A stretch of DNA of 64,000 bases from Vermamoeba vermiformis (taxonomy: Eukaryota; Tubulinea; Echinamoebida): assembly GCA_045837725.1 (NCBI GenBank), contig JBEWZL010000113.1, positions 28,277 to 92,276 on the forward strand, in the 5' to 3' direction. Shown here piece by piece: positions 22,228-35,701 of this stretch (its first letter is position 1; the number at the start of each line of letters is the position of its first letter). The notes under the pieces are model-generated. The model made no database searches. It worked only from the letters and a program-made list of their open reading frames with translations, and had not been told where the DNA came from. The translations under genes were made by a program, and so were the position numbers.

Positions 22228-25200
22228 TTACGACTTTGAATTTGGCGTGGTGGATTCGCGCACCGAATTATTTTTCTGTGGTGTTCCAGGCAATGACTGC
22301 GACGCCGAATGGTGATGGTGGTGGGCACTATCAATAGCTTGGGCACTGAATTGTGGTTGCGATTGAGATCCGCTCGGATGTAGTTGGTTCTTTAAGCCAC
22401 CAGTGTGCTGGTCCATATTAGCGCTGCCACGCTTCAACCTTTGAATGGCGACTAAGAGCAGCTTGGCAGTATTGCGCACGTTGACTTTTTCGTTTTGGTT
22501 CTCGTGGATCTTGCGCACAATAGGGTAGATCTCCTCTGCGATAACGAGCTGATTGGCGTGGTGCAAGAACAAGTTGGAGACCAATTTGAGAATATTGACC
22601 TTTGAAAAGGCGTCGTTGTTGGGCACAAACTTCAAATAATGGTTCAATAACAGCTGCATCAGCTTGGCCTCGCTGAACGCTCTGTTGAGATCCACTGACG
22701 CCGAGACGAGCGACATAATAGGTTCCAAAATACTGTATACGGCAGCTATATAGTATTATAACATTAATATTAGGTTCAGCAGGAGAAGAAAATTCGTGGA
22801 AACTTGGATGTGGCCAAGAAATATTTTTGGTCGTACCTCCAGCGAAGGGTTGCTCGGCAAATTTGAACACTTCCATAATCTTTTTGATGTTTTGCGAGAT
22901 CTTAATAACATTCTCGACCTTTTCAGGTTCAAATCCGAACCAGTCTGAAATGGCCACAAGAGCGTCGACAAAATAGTGTGGATCCTTCAACAACGTCAAG
23001 AAGAAATCTGCACATGAAATAGTATTAGTACCACTAATGAATATAAATCGTTATTTTTAATGACGTACCAAGTCCCTTGTGTTTCCACAATAACTCGCGG
23101 CACTTCTCCGAAGCCTTAGGCAAACAGAACAGCAACGGCAAGGCAAACTCCTTGAGAATAGGACGAGTCTAAATAACAAACAAATCTTATTAGTGATGCT
23201 GTTATGGAATAAAAGCCTGTTGTTCGATTCGATCGAACGTCATCGTCTATTTGTTCGAAAAAAGTTTCTCGCTAAACGATGGATCTGGACCACGCTGCTC
23301 CGCAGCTATGGTCACGTGGAGTATTCCAAATATGGTAAATATGTAGCACTCCCCAATGACATGATAACCACGGAAGATAACTACAAAACCAGTTTTTGGA
23401 AGAAGTATAAATTTGTCGTAAACACCGGACCAGGCAACAAAAAATTTGACAGCAATGTTAGGAATAGACTTACCTTGACGAGGTGCATCAAGGGCGGGAT
23501 GGCGCCAGCAACAGCAGCACGTTCTTGCGACTGCGGGTTCAATTGCAACAAATAGAACAAGCTGTTGAGTGCAATGTTGTGAATCATTTCGAGCTTTTCA
23601 GCCTTTTGTTCTTCCAACAGCGCAGTCAGCACTTCAATGTAGCCGTTGTTGATGAGCAAGTTGCGCAGGTGCGAGTCATACGACAAGTTTTTGATCACGT
23701 GCAACAACTTCAACAGGGCCTCCGTCTTGATCACGTTGATGCGCAACAGTGATTTGATGGCTATTGGCAGGAATATATTAGATCGCGTTATTAATAAGTT
23801 CGTGTAATGTGATAATATTTCCTTAAAAGGAAACTACTTTTCACGTTGGCTTTAAACAAATTTTGAGTTGAAGAATAAAGATATTTTGGAATAGCGTTAC
23901 TATAAATGGTAAACTGTTTCGAGACTTACGTTGCAAGACATCGGTGGCACACATCTTCTCGGTGACTTGAGCATCGGACTTGGAGAAGAACAACAAAATT
24001 TTGACCACCGTTTGGACGTACGAATCCGCTTCGGGATCCGCGGCTTGAACTTTAGCCAAATTGACCAAGACTACTGACAGCCGTGAGAGAAGGCCGCTCT
24101 TAACGAACAAGTAGCAAAACGCTCGTTTAGGCGTTGGTGTCTGTAATTCAAAAATGTTCCAGATCGCATCCAAAGAGTTATAGATCAGGTCTTTGAATTC
24201 ACTGAAATCTGGTTCCAAGAAATCAACCAATGACGGCAAACCGCTATACATAACATAATTAATACTAGTAGCTATAATCTAATCATCTTATTGACGCATG
24301 AAAAGATAATGAAAAAATTTCTGAGTTTCCTTTTTTGGAAAATTATCACGTGACTTACCCGCAAGCGATGAACATTTGCAAAGTCAATGACTTGGTGTTG
24401 CACACTTCTTTCACGAACTGCGCGCATTGCAATCGCACCTCTTTGCAGTGCAAGTGCGAGCTATATTTGGTAATCAAAGGAATGCCGCCCAACAAGCAGA
24501 TCGTGTCGCGCAACTTCTTGCTGGAGTTGACCACGGTGTTAATTAACTTCAGTGCGGCAATCGTGACCTTCTCGTTGTTGATCTCGAGCAGTTCTAACAT
24601 GGGCATGATACCGTTGTTCGTTGCCAGCAAAAATAACTTGTCTTCAGGGTACTTCAATAGGACTTCGCACTATAAGAAAAAAACCACGGTTAGAACTAAA
24701 AATAGCACTTCGAAAATAAAATAAAATTACTTGTAAATCAAAAATAAGTCAGCTCGTTAAAAAGCAAAATTAGGCTTCCATTTATAAACCATGCGAATAT
24801 TAATAAATTTAATAAAACCCAAGATCTGACATCGTTTTGGAAAAAATTAAAAATGTTGCAATTTGTCGGTGACGTACCAATTCATCGCAAGCCTTAATCA
24901 GCTCGTCTTCGTTCGTTTCAGTTCTGATCTTGTTGACATTTGTGTTGAAATCACGTGTCAATTTCTCTTTAATTCTGTCCGTGATCGACTCGTTGTTCGC
25001 TGCAAGTTCAAAAAGTGGCGTATTAATATATAGTCCTATATATTAACCTTTAATATAGACGTACCTTTAGTATCGTAATCATCGGTAGTCTCTAATGAAT
25101 CGGGAATTTCATTCTCATTAGACTGCAAATTTGTCGCTAATCGGAGTTGAAGTTTGTTCAGATCCATCGATTGGCTCGTAACTAATAAAACATCATATTA

Positions 25201-28200
25201 ATAGCATAATAATATAGGAGGTATTAACGTACATTCAATATCGTCCATAGTGAAATCAGAATCAGCTTCGGTGAATTTGTCCAATTTTTTGCCGAACAAC
25301 ACGTCCTCGCCTTGGCGCACAGTTTTTGAGCCCGACAAAGTGTTTTCACGCGTTTGCGGGTCATTTTCATCGATGTCGAGACTAGCCAGTTGTTGGGCTA
25401 AAAATAAAAAAGCATTAATAACAATCGAAATATATTATTGTTGATAAATTCGAAGAAAAATAACAACGCTTTGGAACTTCAGCTTCGAAAACATAATATT
25501 TCCTTTTTTGGAAGAAACGCAGGATCTGGATCTGTTTTTTTTTTAAGTGATACTTACTAATGCGTTCAAGACCGGCTAATTTCTTCGGCTTCAATTTCTT
25601 TTGTGGCGTAACAAAGTCCTTTTCAAAGTCATCGTCGCTTTCACTTTCTTTGAACTGATCCAACTTATTGGCAACATTTTCGCCGATCAATTCGTCATCG
25701 GAGTCCATCCGAGATTTCTTTGCATTAATTGTTTTGGCTTTGAACACTTTCGGCTTCTTTTGAACGGGTGCTGGGACTTTGAAAAATTCTCCGGATTTGG
25801 AAGACATCTTTTGCTGAGTTTTCGGACTAATTTCCTTTTTTGGTGCGCCGCCCACAGGAGTCAGATCCAGCTTAGTAGTCAATTCGTCGACTTCTTTCCA
25901 TTTATCCAAATCATTTTCTTGTGCCCCGTGAATTTGCAATTTTGGTTTTTTCGCGCCATCACTTGCCTTTTTTGTACCAGAAGTTGTTCCGCTGGCGGAA
26001 GTTTTTCCCGTTGAAATTTTCTTGCCGCTCAATTTTGCAGTTGACGAACTCGTTTTTGGTTTCTTTTTCTCGGGCTCTTCTTTCCATTTATCCAAATTTG
26101 AACCGCCAGATGCAGAACCGTGGCCACCACTTGACTTTAATTTACTTGGTGTGCTCGGGTCTTCTCCGGTTGGACTTTCCTTTTTCGGTCTCGGAGATTT
26201 TTTCTTCACCACTGTCCCGTTTAAAAAAAATTATTCAGTATAATTAATATTTGCGAATATTTTAGGCAAGGTTAACTAATAGGTATAATTGTTGTTAGAG
26301 AAATGGATTCAGATGGAATTATTATTTTCACTGAACGAATTAATTAAAGTGTCACGTACCGTTCGGTGAAGTATTAATGGTACTTTCAGCGGCTTGAATG
26401 GCCATTTGAAAGGCTTGAATTTCGTTCTTTGCAGCATCGAGCGCAGTGTTTTGCTGGGCCAGTGCAGCTTTCGCTCGTCTGAGCCAGGGATGTTCCATCA
26501 ATTTGATCGCACTCACGCGCAGATTGACGTCTTTTTGAAAACACTGCATCAAGAAGTCTTTAAGGCCCTATAAATAACATATACGTTAATATCAATCTTT
26601 GCAAATATATTCTAATAAGCGCATTAATAATACTATCAAACTGAACCGTAATGAAAAAACGAAATTTCCCGGTCGAATTTTTTTGCCTGGATCCGGCCAT
26701 GGTTCGTTCATAAGGTGATTTACCAATAAAAATTCAAACGATATAAAGCAATTGATAATATATAATATAGATTAAGGCGTTGAGAATTAGTGCGTACCGT
26801 AGAAATGCCTTCAGGCAGCGGCGGATGATCGTCGCTGTAAATCTTGTAGAGTGCAGTCGCGAAGGGCAAGTCAAAGTAGGGAGGCTTGCCAGTAGTGAGT
26901 TCAATCACCGTGCAGCCCAAACTCCAGATGTCACACGCTGTCGTCAGACCTCCTTTTTCCAGCGAGATCAACTCGGGGGCCACTGTGTAACAAAAACGAT
27001 GATTAATATCTCGGTATTATTCATGAAAAAAAATATATCGATATATTTCCAATTACAGCTAAAATATAACAAGAATTATTGAATTAAAAATTACGATAAA
27101 AAAAATAATTGAACAATCTATTTAATGGAGCAGAGCTCATATAACACTATCAAATGATTATATAATAGTAATGTTAACACTAATGTATATATTCCGTATT
27201 TAATACGTACTCCAATACGGTGAGCCAGCAGGATCAGCGTCAGCACCAACAGAATCCAACTGTAATTCGCGTTAGTATTTCAGTGAAAAGAATAGTTGCA
27301 ATATCATCAAGACATAGCTATAGCCTTATATGGCTACTGTGATATGATCTTGTACGTACTCTCGTGGCGACACCAAAATCAGCCAGTTTGACCGTGCCAT
27401 CAGTTGAAATCAAAATATTTGCGCCTTTAATAGAATACTATATTTAGAACCACCGTATATAACTTTGCAAACATTTTTCTTCCCAATAAAAATTACCGCA
27501 AAGACTCGTCGCTTATTATTGTATATGAATTACACGTACCTTTAATATCACGATGGATCACACCCTGTTCGTGCAAATAAGTCAAGCCATCGAGTGCTTG
27601 GTACATATACGCTGCGACTAGCGTTTCGGGGAATATTCCGTGATGGCGCACCATATCAGCTAACGATCCGTTTTCAACGTATCTTTTAAATAGCAAAAAT
27701 TCAGTACAGTCGATAGGAAAAATAATATTATAATTTAGATATGATTGTATTATACGATAATAATAGATATTTTTGGAATTATTTGAATTAATTTGAATAA
27801 AAAATTCGGTTGGTGGATCGAGCTGAGAATTAATTTTTTGGTTGTATGACTTACTCCATAACGATAGATAGCTGTTTTTCAGTCCTATGATGATCGATAT
27901 ATTTGACAATATTCTTGTGGTGCAATTCTTTTAAGAGCTCGATCTCCATCTAGTTCCCAGTCCAAAAAATTCATTAGTCTTTATTCATTGATAAGACACG
28001 TTAAATTTTAACATAAATAATTTAATAATAAATATAGCGATATTAATATTACAGAATCAACCAAAATCTTACCATCAAAGCTGAGATTTGGGCCTTCGTT
28101 ACTTTCCGTTTCAAATCGATTTGCTTTATAGCAACAAAACTGCCCCTTAATTGATGCACTGCTTTCCATACTCGACCATAGCCACCTTTACCGATTTCTC

Positions 28201-28371
28201 CAATCAAGATCTGGCATGTAAAAAATAAATAATTATTTTAAAAATTACAGCGTTAATAATCCGCAGTATTATACGTACAAAATCAAGCACGCTGCCTTTA
28301 TTTCCTAAATTTTGATTTTTTTCTTTGTCTTTCGGCTTCACCGGTTGCTTGTCTTTATTTTCTTTCTCCAT
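22228..28371 (-). CDS. STE-group kinase with armadillo-like repeats (SepA/Cdc7/MAP3K-epsilon type)
   Basis: Large many-exon gene from the ATG at 28371 to the stop at 22228. A basic N-terminus ([14 protein letters not shown]) leads into a complete kinase domain: [60 protein letters not shown] and [20 protein letters not shown], with [19 protein letters not shown] closing it. GSPYWMAPE and the short activation segment are typical of the Cdc7p/SepA/MAP3K-epsilon family. A Lys/Ser-rich linker (about 25.4-26.2 kb) follows. The C-terminal half (about 22.4-24.7 kb) is helical armadillo-like repeats (for example [20 protein letters not shown] and [20 protein letters not shown]), ending in a His/Ser/Thr tail. 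In yeast, Dictyostelium and plants this family drives septation and cytokinesis through small-GTPase signalling; the same role here is inference. Confidence 0.88.
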
Positions 28372-28607
28372 CTCGCCGCAAAATTCTCAACGAATCAGCT
28401 AGATGCGCAACAATCATCAACCCAATATTAATAAATATATACACAAGGTTATATTGTCGATAAATAAATAATAATAAACCAAGTTTCCGTTACAAACAAA
28501 CGTCACGCTAAAAACCTGCGAGAAATTTGCCCGCTGTAAAATTATCAAAATCTTTTTGTTGATATCGCTTTGTATAATATGCGACACCTATAAGCATATT
28601 TTGTTTG

Positions 28608-29604
28608 ATGCAAGCTACTCATCCTTGGGTTGATTTCGTCAGATCTAATGATACGCAGCAAATAATCACTTATTGCAGCCAAAACGACGTTAGTCAGCTT
28701 ATTAATTTGCAAGATGCACGAAATTTAAGCACAGGTATTATATTTAGATATTTATATCTAATTTGCACGAAGGGAAAGTCAAATCTGATCGTGCCCTCAT
28801 CTCAATCTACCTTCCATAATTATGTTAATCTTTAAAGCTAATATTTTTCGCTTAGCACTCCATATTGCAGTGTCTCAAAACAACGAAGCCGTCGTGCAAA
28901 TTTTATTTGAGAAAGGAGCGAATCCGTTTTTACGAGATGTCATTGGAAATACGCCTCTTGACCTTGCAGCCACTCAATCCCGATCAAATATGGTCTCTTT
29001 AATATTAAGATACTCAAGTCATTTGTCAGGTAAGTCCCCCAAAGATTAGATCCAAAAAGCGCGCCAAGTTTTCACAGCTGCTTTGGGTCTTCAAAAACCT
29101 TGACTAGCAATTGCCTATTAGTGAATGGTATGATATTTATAATAGCAATTGGTAATTTATTATATTGTAGGCATTCCAAGCAACTACATCCAACAAGCAA
29201 TCCGTTTTGCAAGATCTCGCCTCAGCAGCCTTAAACGATCTTCTGTAATCGTAGAAAATATAAGACGCGAGATTAATATCATAGTACAAAGCCTAAGCAA
29301 GTTCTCGCACGAGATTGGCGAGCACGATACGGCCGATCAGCTCGATCTCATTAACCTGAAAGTACAGCAATTAAATATGGAGGCTATTAAGGAGCAAGAT
29401 ATTGACGATTTAGATTTAATGCTAAATAAATTAGCCATTAAATCGTATCCTAACACGAAACATAACAATTTCAGATCGACTAACGATCCAGAGTATCTTA
29501 CGCTCAAAATTGTGTCTGAAGCTGCTAAGCGATGCATATTCGTAACTAAGTGGTACAAAGATTATTCAGATCATGATTGCCGTAAGGCGGGTCAATATTC
29601 GTAA
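28608..29604 (+). CDS. Small ankyrin-repeat protein
   Basis: Three exons (28608-28734, 28856-29039, 29171-29604), all joined in phase 1. The first ends INLQDARNLST and the second continues ALHIAVSQNNEAVVQILF, EKGANPFLRDVIGNTPLDLA, so the intron falls inside an ankyrin repeat; about two full repeats are visible. The third exon encodes a helical segment of about 145 residues, rich in Leu/Ile/Asp, with no domain I recognise. Likely a cytoplasmic protein-interaction adaptor. It starts 237 bp from the divergently transcribed SepA-like kinase gene. The ATG at 28608 gives the first open frame into the repeat. Confidence 0.8.
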
Positions 29605-29649
29605 CTACAATAATATTTATTTATTTTTACTTTTTACAGGCAATTTTAA

Positions 29650-30033
29650 CTAGCAATCACCGCATGTGTGGTACTTGTAAGTTACTAATCTCGTACTGGT
29701 GACCAAGCTTGTTGATTCGCACAGTGTGTAGCAGCCAAATGCGTTCCGGTACTTGAAGCTGAATCCTTCTCTGGTGACCAAAGAGTTGAAGTCGCCATCG
29801 TTGTATTGGACGGCATCGTCGTAGATAGTCTGGAAATGAATTTTTCCATTCGCATCCGAAGATGTGATCTTAACGAGTCTAGTTTTACCAGGGCCTGGCT
29901 GCGTAATTGTCACGTTGTACAATCCTCCGTCCGGCATGACTGTAGATGCGTGGACAACCGGGTTCTGATCGGCGTACGCGAGAATGGCCGAAAAAGAAAG
30001 AAGACCGAGTAAAATAAGGAGTTGTGTTGTCAT
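29650..30033 (-). CDS. Small secreted protein with paired cysteines
   Basis: Single-exon protein of about 127 residues. The ATG at 30033 gives a clean signal peptide (MTTQLLILLGLLSFSAILAYA, trimmed at ADQNP); the longer in-frame upstream ATG would put basic residues before it and is less likely. The mature part is beta-rich (VTITQPGPGKTRLVKITSSD) with four cysteines near the end: FGCYTLCES and YHTCGDC. The pattern suggests two disulfides. No family recognised. Its stop lies 45 bp from the end of the convergent ankyrin gene. Confidence 0.75.
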   Translation of the reverse strand: MTTQLLILLGLLSFSAILAYADQNPVVHASTVMPDGGLYNVTITQPGPGKTRLVKITSSDANGKIHFQTIYDDAVQYNDGDFNSLVTREGFSFKYRNAFGCYTLCESTSLVTSTRLVTYKYHTCGDC

Positions 30034-30379
30034 GTTTTGTTTTAAAATCTGTACACATTTTGTCGAATTTATGTTTTTTGCCACGCGCCTTCCGAAGGTT
30101 AGGTCGCTTCTGGAATAGGTTCTGAAAGTCCATAGTAGGAAATCGATTTTTAATGATTCTTATTTTTTTCAGCAGGTCGACTGAAATGTCTACCGAACTT
30201 TCGATTAACCCACGAGGAAGCTTCTGTAAAGCGGTGATTCGAAAATTAATAGGGACTGGTATTCTGTATGATCAAATGCCGACGATAATCGTTTTATTAA
30301 TCAACATTCGTTCAACTAACAAGTGTAAAATCCTGTCCAAGATTGACAAGCGCAATAAATCTGCATCGCAAAAGCCTCC
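30034..30379. other. Intergenic
   Basis: Upstream region of the small secreted protein and 3' flank of the next minus-strand gene. Open frames present (30153-30383 plus) look like chance; no feature called. Confidence 0.5.
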
Positions 30380-33300
30380 CTAATTCAAGCCAAATAAGGA
30401 GACAGTCGCTGAAAGGACCAAAAAGAAAATCAACGTCGGAATGGTTGAAGGGAACTGCGACGGTGCGGATGAGAATAAGAAATTCCACTGCCAACTTGAA
30501 TAACGCTCGTCGATTTCGTTTTTGCGCTCAAATTTGTTGTCTTTGTCTTCTTCAATCTCCAACATCTATCAAAAGCAATCGGTACATAAATAACTAACCA
30601 AATACTAATTTTAAGATCTGAAAAAACTTACGTCTTTCTGTGCTCTATTTAGCAAAACGATCATTGAAGAGTAAGGAGTCACAATTGAATGCTTGATAGC
30701 CACTATAATACAAAAGTTAACTACGGTGCAATTTTTTAAATGCCGGGATCCGAGACGTACCTTCATGAACTTTCTCCAATGGATTTATAACCTCACCGTC
30801 TTCATCAACGTGCATTCTATTTTCACGAAGATACTTTTGCATGTATTTCTTGGCTGCAAATTTCAACAGCGAATCGCTGCACGGTTTCATATCGGTTTCA
30901 TGAAGCGAATCTTTGCCCGGGATATAGCGCAAGATAACGTCTTCAACACTTAATGCTACCTTAGCATCGTTGATGAATAGCGCTTCCGTAGTAAAATCTT
31001 GGAATTTGTTCGGATATTTTCCGTTCAAATGAACCATCCAAAAATCTCCGCCTTTAAAGTATATTTCTAAATTAGGCAAGTCCGCGTAAGCCAGATATTT
31101 GTACTCACGTGCAAGGCCTTGTGGTTGCTCGCTTCGTTTATAGTAAGGATCAATTGTACCTTCATCGGTTAACAGAATTGTAATGTCGTAAGTGGCGTTC
31201 AAACTAAAAAAACCAAGTCAGGAAACTGGTTTGGAACTGCGAATAATAACATACTGCGCCTTGCTCAATACAAGCTCGTCATAATTAGTGCTTCCTAAGA
31301 ATATAATGTCTTTCTTCTTTAGCGGCAATTTTACTTTTGCGAATGAAGTCGGATATGGCAAACACTCCGTCATAGTGCACGTAGTAACTCTTCGGCGAGC
31401 AGTAAATACATCAATGGTGCCAAATTTTTGTTGCAGATTTGTTACGGCTTCAAGAACTGAGTTCTCGTACACTCGCATGCTATTTTAATTGTAAGAATAA
31501 ATTCGCGGAATTTTTATCGCAATATTTTCGTACCTGTACGAAGCATCAATAACGACAGCTACTGTGGTAGTTTCAGGATCAAACATCTTCTTATCACTAC
31601 CAGCAACTACGACGCGTTCATTGTTGATTATCATAGTGCACGATTGCGCATCCGTCTTTCGCGGCAATTTGACTGATAATTTTGGCATCCAGCTATCAAA
31701 TTCACTTCTAAAATAATGAATAAGTTCATATAATCTACATGAATAATACGTACTTGGTCTCGGTACTGTTGAAGATAATAGTTGTTTCTTTCAATGAATG
31801 CGAAATAACGCCATCAGCTCGCAATAACGTAGGCAAAGGAACTTCTCCGGACTCCGTTTTGCTGAAACTAGTAATATACCATATATGAATAAGCATAATA
31901 AATAATCAAAATTTTGTCCAATGATACGTACTCGTACGTCATCCACATGTGCATTACATTTGAGTGCGTGGGAATAGGATAGACCCTGATATATAGATAT
32001 AGGTTAGATAAAGGTTTTAAATAAAAGAACGAGCATATTACTTCAAACGGTATTGTACTGGACCAACTTGTTCGAGTAGTGCCGGATCCACTCTTCGTTC
32101 TTTCAGTTTGTCGTACACCTAAGCTCACAAAATTAGAAAAATATTATAATACATTATGTATATTATCAAATACATATTATAGGAAACTTACTCTTTGCGC
32201 GGCTCCGCGCGGCGAGACCAAGTACTTGTGGCCTTGCAATCTGGTTCTTATTAGCAATCCATCTATTTGTATCATATCTAATGTATAAGCCTTACTTGTT
32301 AGGTTTCATGTCTTTTGGTATTTCTTGGAACCAAACTCCGGTCAAGATGCAGTTCTCGGGCAAGTTGAAAAGATAAGAAACTTCCTGCTTACCCTAAATT
32401 AGTAATCGTTCCAAGAAATAATATATTAATTGTTACTACATACCTGATTCCAATGGTTGGAGTTGTATGATTCATGAATTTCAACGGATCCGGTGTCGTC
32501 TGCATTTGGCGTTAGCCCATAGAATAGTACAATAATAAAATGACCATATATATACATACCAGACAAATCGACTATATTAATGGACCTTTCGGTGATGGTC
32601 ACGGTTCCATGATGGTGCTCGCCATGGAAATTAAAGAGCTCATCGCTGATCAATAATTAATATCATTCAAACGACGTACTACCTTCATAATTATGGCGTG
32701 TACTTACCTCACCATTGCGTCATCAAAGAAAGTATGATAGAGTTTAACTGCTGCTTGTTTAGTCCTTGGATAAGTTGGGCGTAACAACTTCGTAAGAGGA
32801 GGACTAAATTTCATTTCAAATCGTTAATAAAATGATCATTTGTCTTTAGAATGCGTGGCTTACATTCCGATGATATCGTCATAAAACCAAAATAATAGAG
32901 AACTGCGTCGGTAGTCAGGCTTAGTTCTTGTCGTGTCTGAAATCAAACCTGCATAACGATTATTAATTAGAACGTTCTTTTACGTAAAATAGTATTATTG
33001 TTATGTTACCTGCTCTAATACGAGTAGCGTTGCTGTATATACTTCTGTCAGTGAGCTCGTTTGACTCGAAGCGTTCATGAAACTCGTCAAAGGTCCATTC
33101 TGGCGCCTAACCAAAAAAACTATTAATCATGTATAAGGATTGTATTTGGATGTACCTTTGTATTGTCTACTGCGAGTGTAAGTTGAGAAACACAAAGGAA
33201 GAGAAGCAACACTGACAATGTGAGAACAAAAGGTACGATCTCGAAATACTTCGTGCCTTGAGTCTCCTTTGGATCACTTTCGGAGCAAGATAGAATAAAG

Positions 33301-34047
33301 AGTTCCACGAAAACCTAAACTACGTTAGAAAAGTGCTGTTATTTTCATAACTATTCTTACGAAAGTTGCAACGGTTGGGATCCAAGGCCAATTGTCACTG
33401 CTGTAGTAACAGCCAACAGCAACTGGAACGCTAAAAATAATGTAAAATACCCAGCGGATGGTCTAAGAGTATTATTTTCGTTAGTTTAAGGCAAGGAGAT
33501 TATCAAAAAGAGCGTACCAAAAAGATCCGAGAAAACCAGTTGGATGTCGGCCTGAATCGTTCAAGGTTACAAATCTGCATATAAATATACATTGTATCTT
33601 ATATTACCGTATTGGTTTCATCGCAAAAGTAAGTATAAAGATCGAAAACAACAAGCGACCTGACGCGAAGGTGTCACTTTTCTATTAACGACTAGCATGA
33701 GACTTACCAAAGAACGAGGCACTAGATAAGACAGAAGGTATGTTTACAAATCGGTGCAATGCTAACACTGAAGTCGGAAGAATGACCTCTGTCAGCCAAA
33801 GTGTCTTGAACTCGGATCTACGCACGAGAGCAAACATACAGAGTACGTACTATTATTATTCGTTAGTAATTCGTTTTATATTGATTTTAGTACTTACGAA
33901 ACCTAGAATTGACGCCAAGGCCGTTGTAAAGCGGTCCCATAGGAGATTCGAAAAGAAAAATTTGGCGGCAGGCCAAATCCAAGAGAATGAAGCCGAAGAG
34001 ACGGCAAGAAACAATAACAACACCTTTTTCCACTCCTGTTGTGTCAT
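30380..34047 (-). CDS. Multi-pass membrane protein with VIT-like ectodomain
   Basis: About 20 short exons from the ATG at 34047 to the TAG at 30380. The N-terminal third is hydrophobic: LLLFLAVSSASFSWIWPAA, WVFYIIFSVPVAVGCYYSS and FVLTLSVLLLFLCVSQLTL are clear membrane segments. Then comes an extracytoplasmic domain with GTVTITERSINIVDLSDDTG, VDPALLEQVGPVQYRLRVYP and PTHSNVMHMWMTYE, the beta-strand pattern of VIT (inter-alpha-trypsin N-terminal) domains, and later a large alpha/beta region (TTTVAVVIDASYR, VLSKAQY, VHLNGKYPNKF). The protein ends with one more hydrophobic helix (TLIFFLVLSATVSLFG). The combination of an N-terminal membrane block and this VIT-like segment resembles a cyanobacterial-type integral membrane family (TIGR02921), from memory. 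Role unknown. Confidence 0.7.
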
Positions 34048-34502
34048 GTTTGCATATAAATAAGTTAAATTAAATCATTCACATCGCGTTAAATATCATT
34101 GATGTCGCAATGATTGTAAACTGCTTCTTCTGCAACGTAAGCCAATGAACCAAAATCTGACGTCAGAGGCTAATTGCTAGGTCCCTTCGCTTACGTCGTA
34201 CTTCTAAATAAGGCAGCACTACCGAGTGCCATACACGGAGCCCATGTCGCCCTTTGAACTATCTCTGGCCACCGCACTAAATCCAATGATTGAGAGCAAA
34301 TTAAAATACCTTCAATATTTATATTTCTTTACGAAGAGTAATATTGAATTGGTAGCGCCAAATAATAAAAAAATTAAATGAAATCTGACAGATTCGATTC
34401 GTAGCGATTACAATAAATTAAGGTTACCACTGCGTTAAAATAGATGGTGATATTTATATTTATTATCACTAAAGTTGCAAAATGAACTGCAAAATAGTTT
34501 GC
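34048..34502. other. Intergenic
   Basis: Upstream region of the VIT-like membrane protein gene and 3' flank of the GST gene. No coding or RNA signal seen. Confidence 0.5.
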
Positions 34503-35251
34503 TTATTTGTTCATAACAGCCTTGTAGCCATCCGAAGCTTTGAAGCCGTGCAAAGGAGCGAATAACTCGGCGTAGAACGGCAACTGAGCTAGTTTTGCGA
34601 GCCAAGCCTCGATCTTCGGATACGCTTTCAAGTCGTGGAGTTCCAAGTCTCTAAGTTGAAGAATTTCTGAGCCAAGAGCAAGATCGGCAATAGTAGCATT
34701 AGCACCAGCGAGGAATTCGTTGGGCTTGAGTTCGAGTTCAAGAATGGCCAACGCCTTAACCATCTCTGCGGTTCTTTCTTTCAAAGGAGTCTCGCAGTCG
34801 ATATGAGGACCAACTAACATCTTGGCAAAGAAGCGATAGAAAGTCTGAGGCATGACCGTTTGGCGAATCTGGTACAAAAAAAAAGGTAAGCAGTTAGAAC
34901 AATTAGCCTTTACCCCAAAAAAATGTTAAAAATTGCGCTTACGTTAGTGTGGAACCAGTTCAACCATTGATTGACTTTAGCGCGTTGCTTCAAGTCGGTC
35001 GGGTACATCTGGGTCAATCCGAATTTTTCGGCGATGTACTGCATGATGGAGTTACTCTCGTAAAGAATGAAATCACCATCGACGAGCACAGGAATACGAC
35101 CGTTAGGGTTAATCTTCAAGAAAGCTTCGGTTCTATGTTGTCCAGTGACCAAATCCACCATCTTGGGTTCGTACTGGATGTTGTTCGACTTCAGGAGCCA
35201 TTCCACGGCGCGAGAAGGTTGAGACAAAGGGTGAGTGTATAATTGAAGCAT
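34503..35251 (-). CDS. Glutathione S-transferase (theta-like)
   Basis: Two exons (35251-34943 and 34868-34503) encode about 225 residues. The N-terminal thioredoxin-fold domain has YTHPLSQPSRAVEWLLK, with the catalytic Ser expected in SQPSR for theta-class enzymes, then KINPNGRIPVLVDGDFILYE with the cis-Pro loop and ESNSIMQYIAEKFG for glutathione binding. The C-terminal helical domain has FLAGANATIADLALGSEI, the usual N-capping and hydrophobic staple region. It conjugates glutathione to electrophiles in the cytosol. The single 74-nt intron lies between the two domains. An in-frame start further upstream would add unrelated basic residues, so the ATG before LQLYTHP was chosen. Confidence 0.92.
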
Positions 35252-35701
35252 TGTGGTTACTGGTTAAACGTGGCAAAAAACACAAACCGTTTGAACTTTT
35301 TTGGTCGATTTCTCGTCTCACCCAGGCCCTCACTCAGTGTACTTCCCACTCTATAGAGTTTATCCTTCCGTAGTAATTTAATCAACTGCAATATCGAGAT
35401 CGCAAGCGAGGATAGAGGTTCCAGCAAAATAGATCTGCTTCATGGAAAAGGCAAGCCAACTTCTAAATTAGGAAATACTTTCTTTGAATTTTCTGAGCTT
35501 CTTGAATTTACATCGCGTGCCGCACGGTCCATCTGTTGCTACAAAAAGTTCCAAAACTATAGTTTATAAGCTGCCCGCGATTTATCTATAACTATACCAC
35601 GAAAATAATTGCAGTAGCTATTTCAATAATCAAAGTTTAAATCCGAAGAAAAAAGAACCGTATAATACAAATAAATTACTATGTATAAGCTGTGGATTGG
35701 T
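35252..35701. other. Intergenic
   Basis: GST promoter side and the 3' flank of the PA-domain gene. No gene or repeat recognised. Confidence 0.5.
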
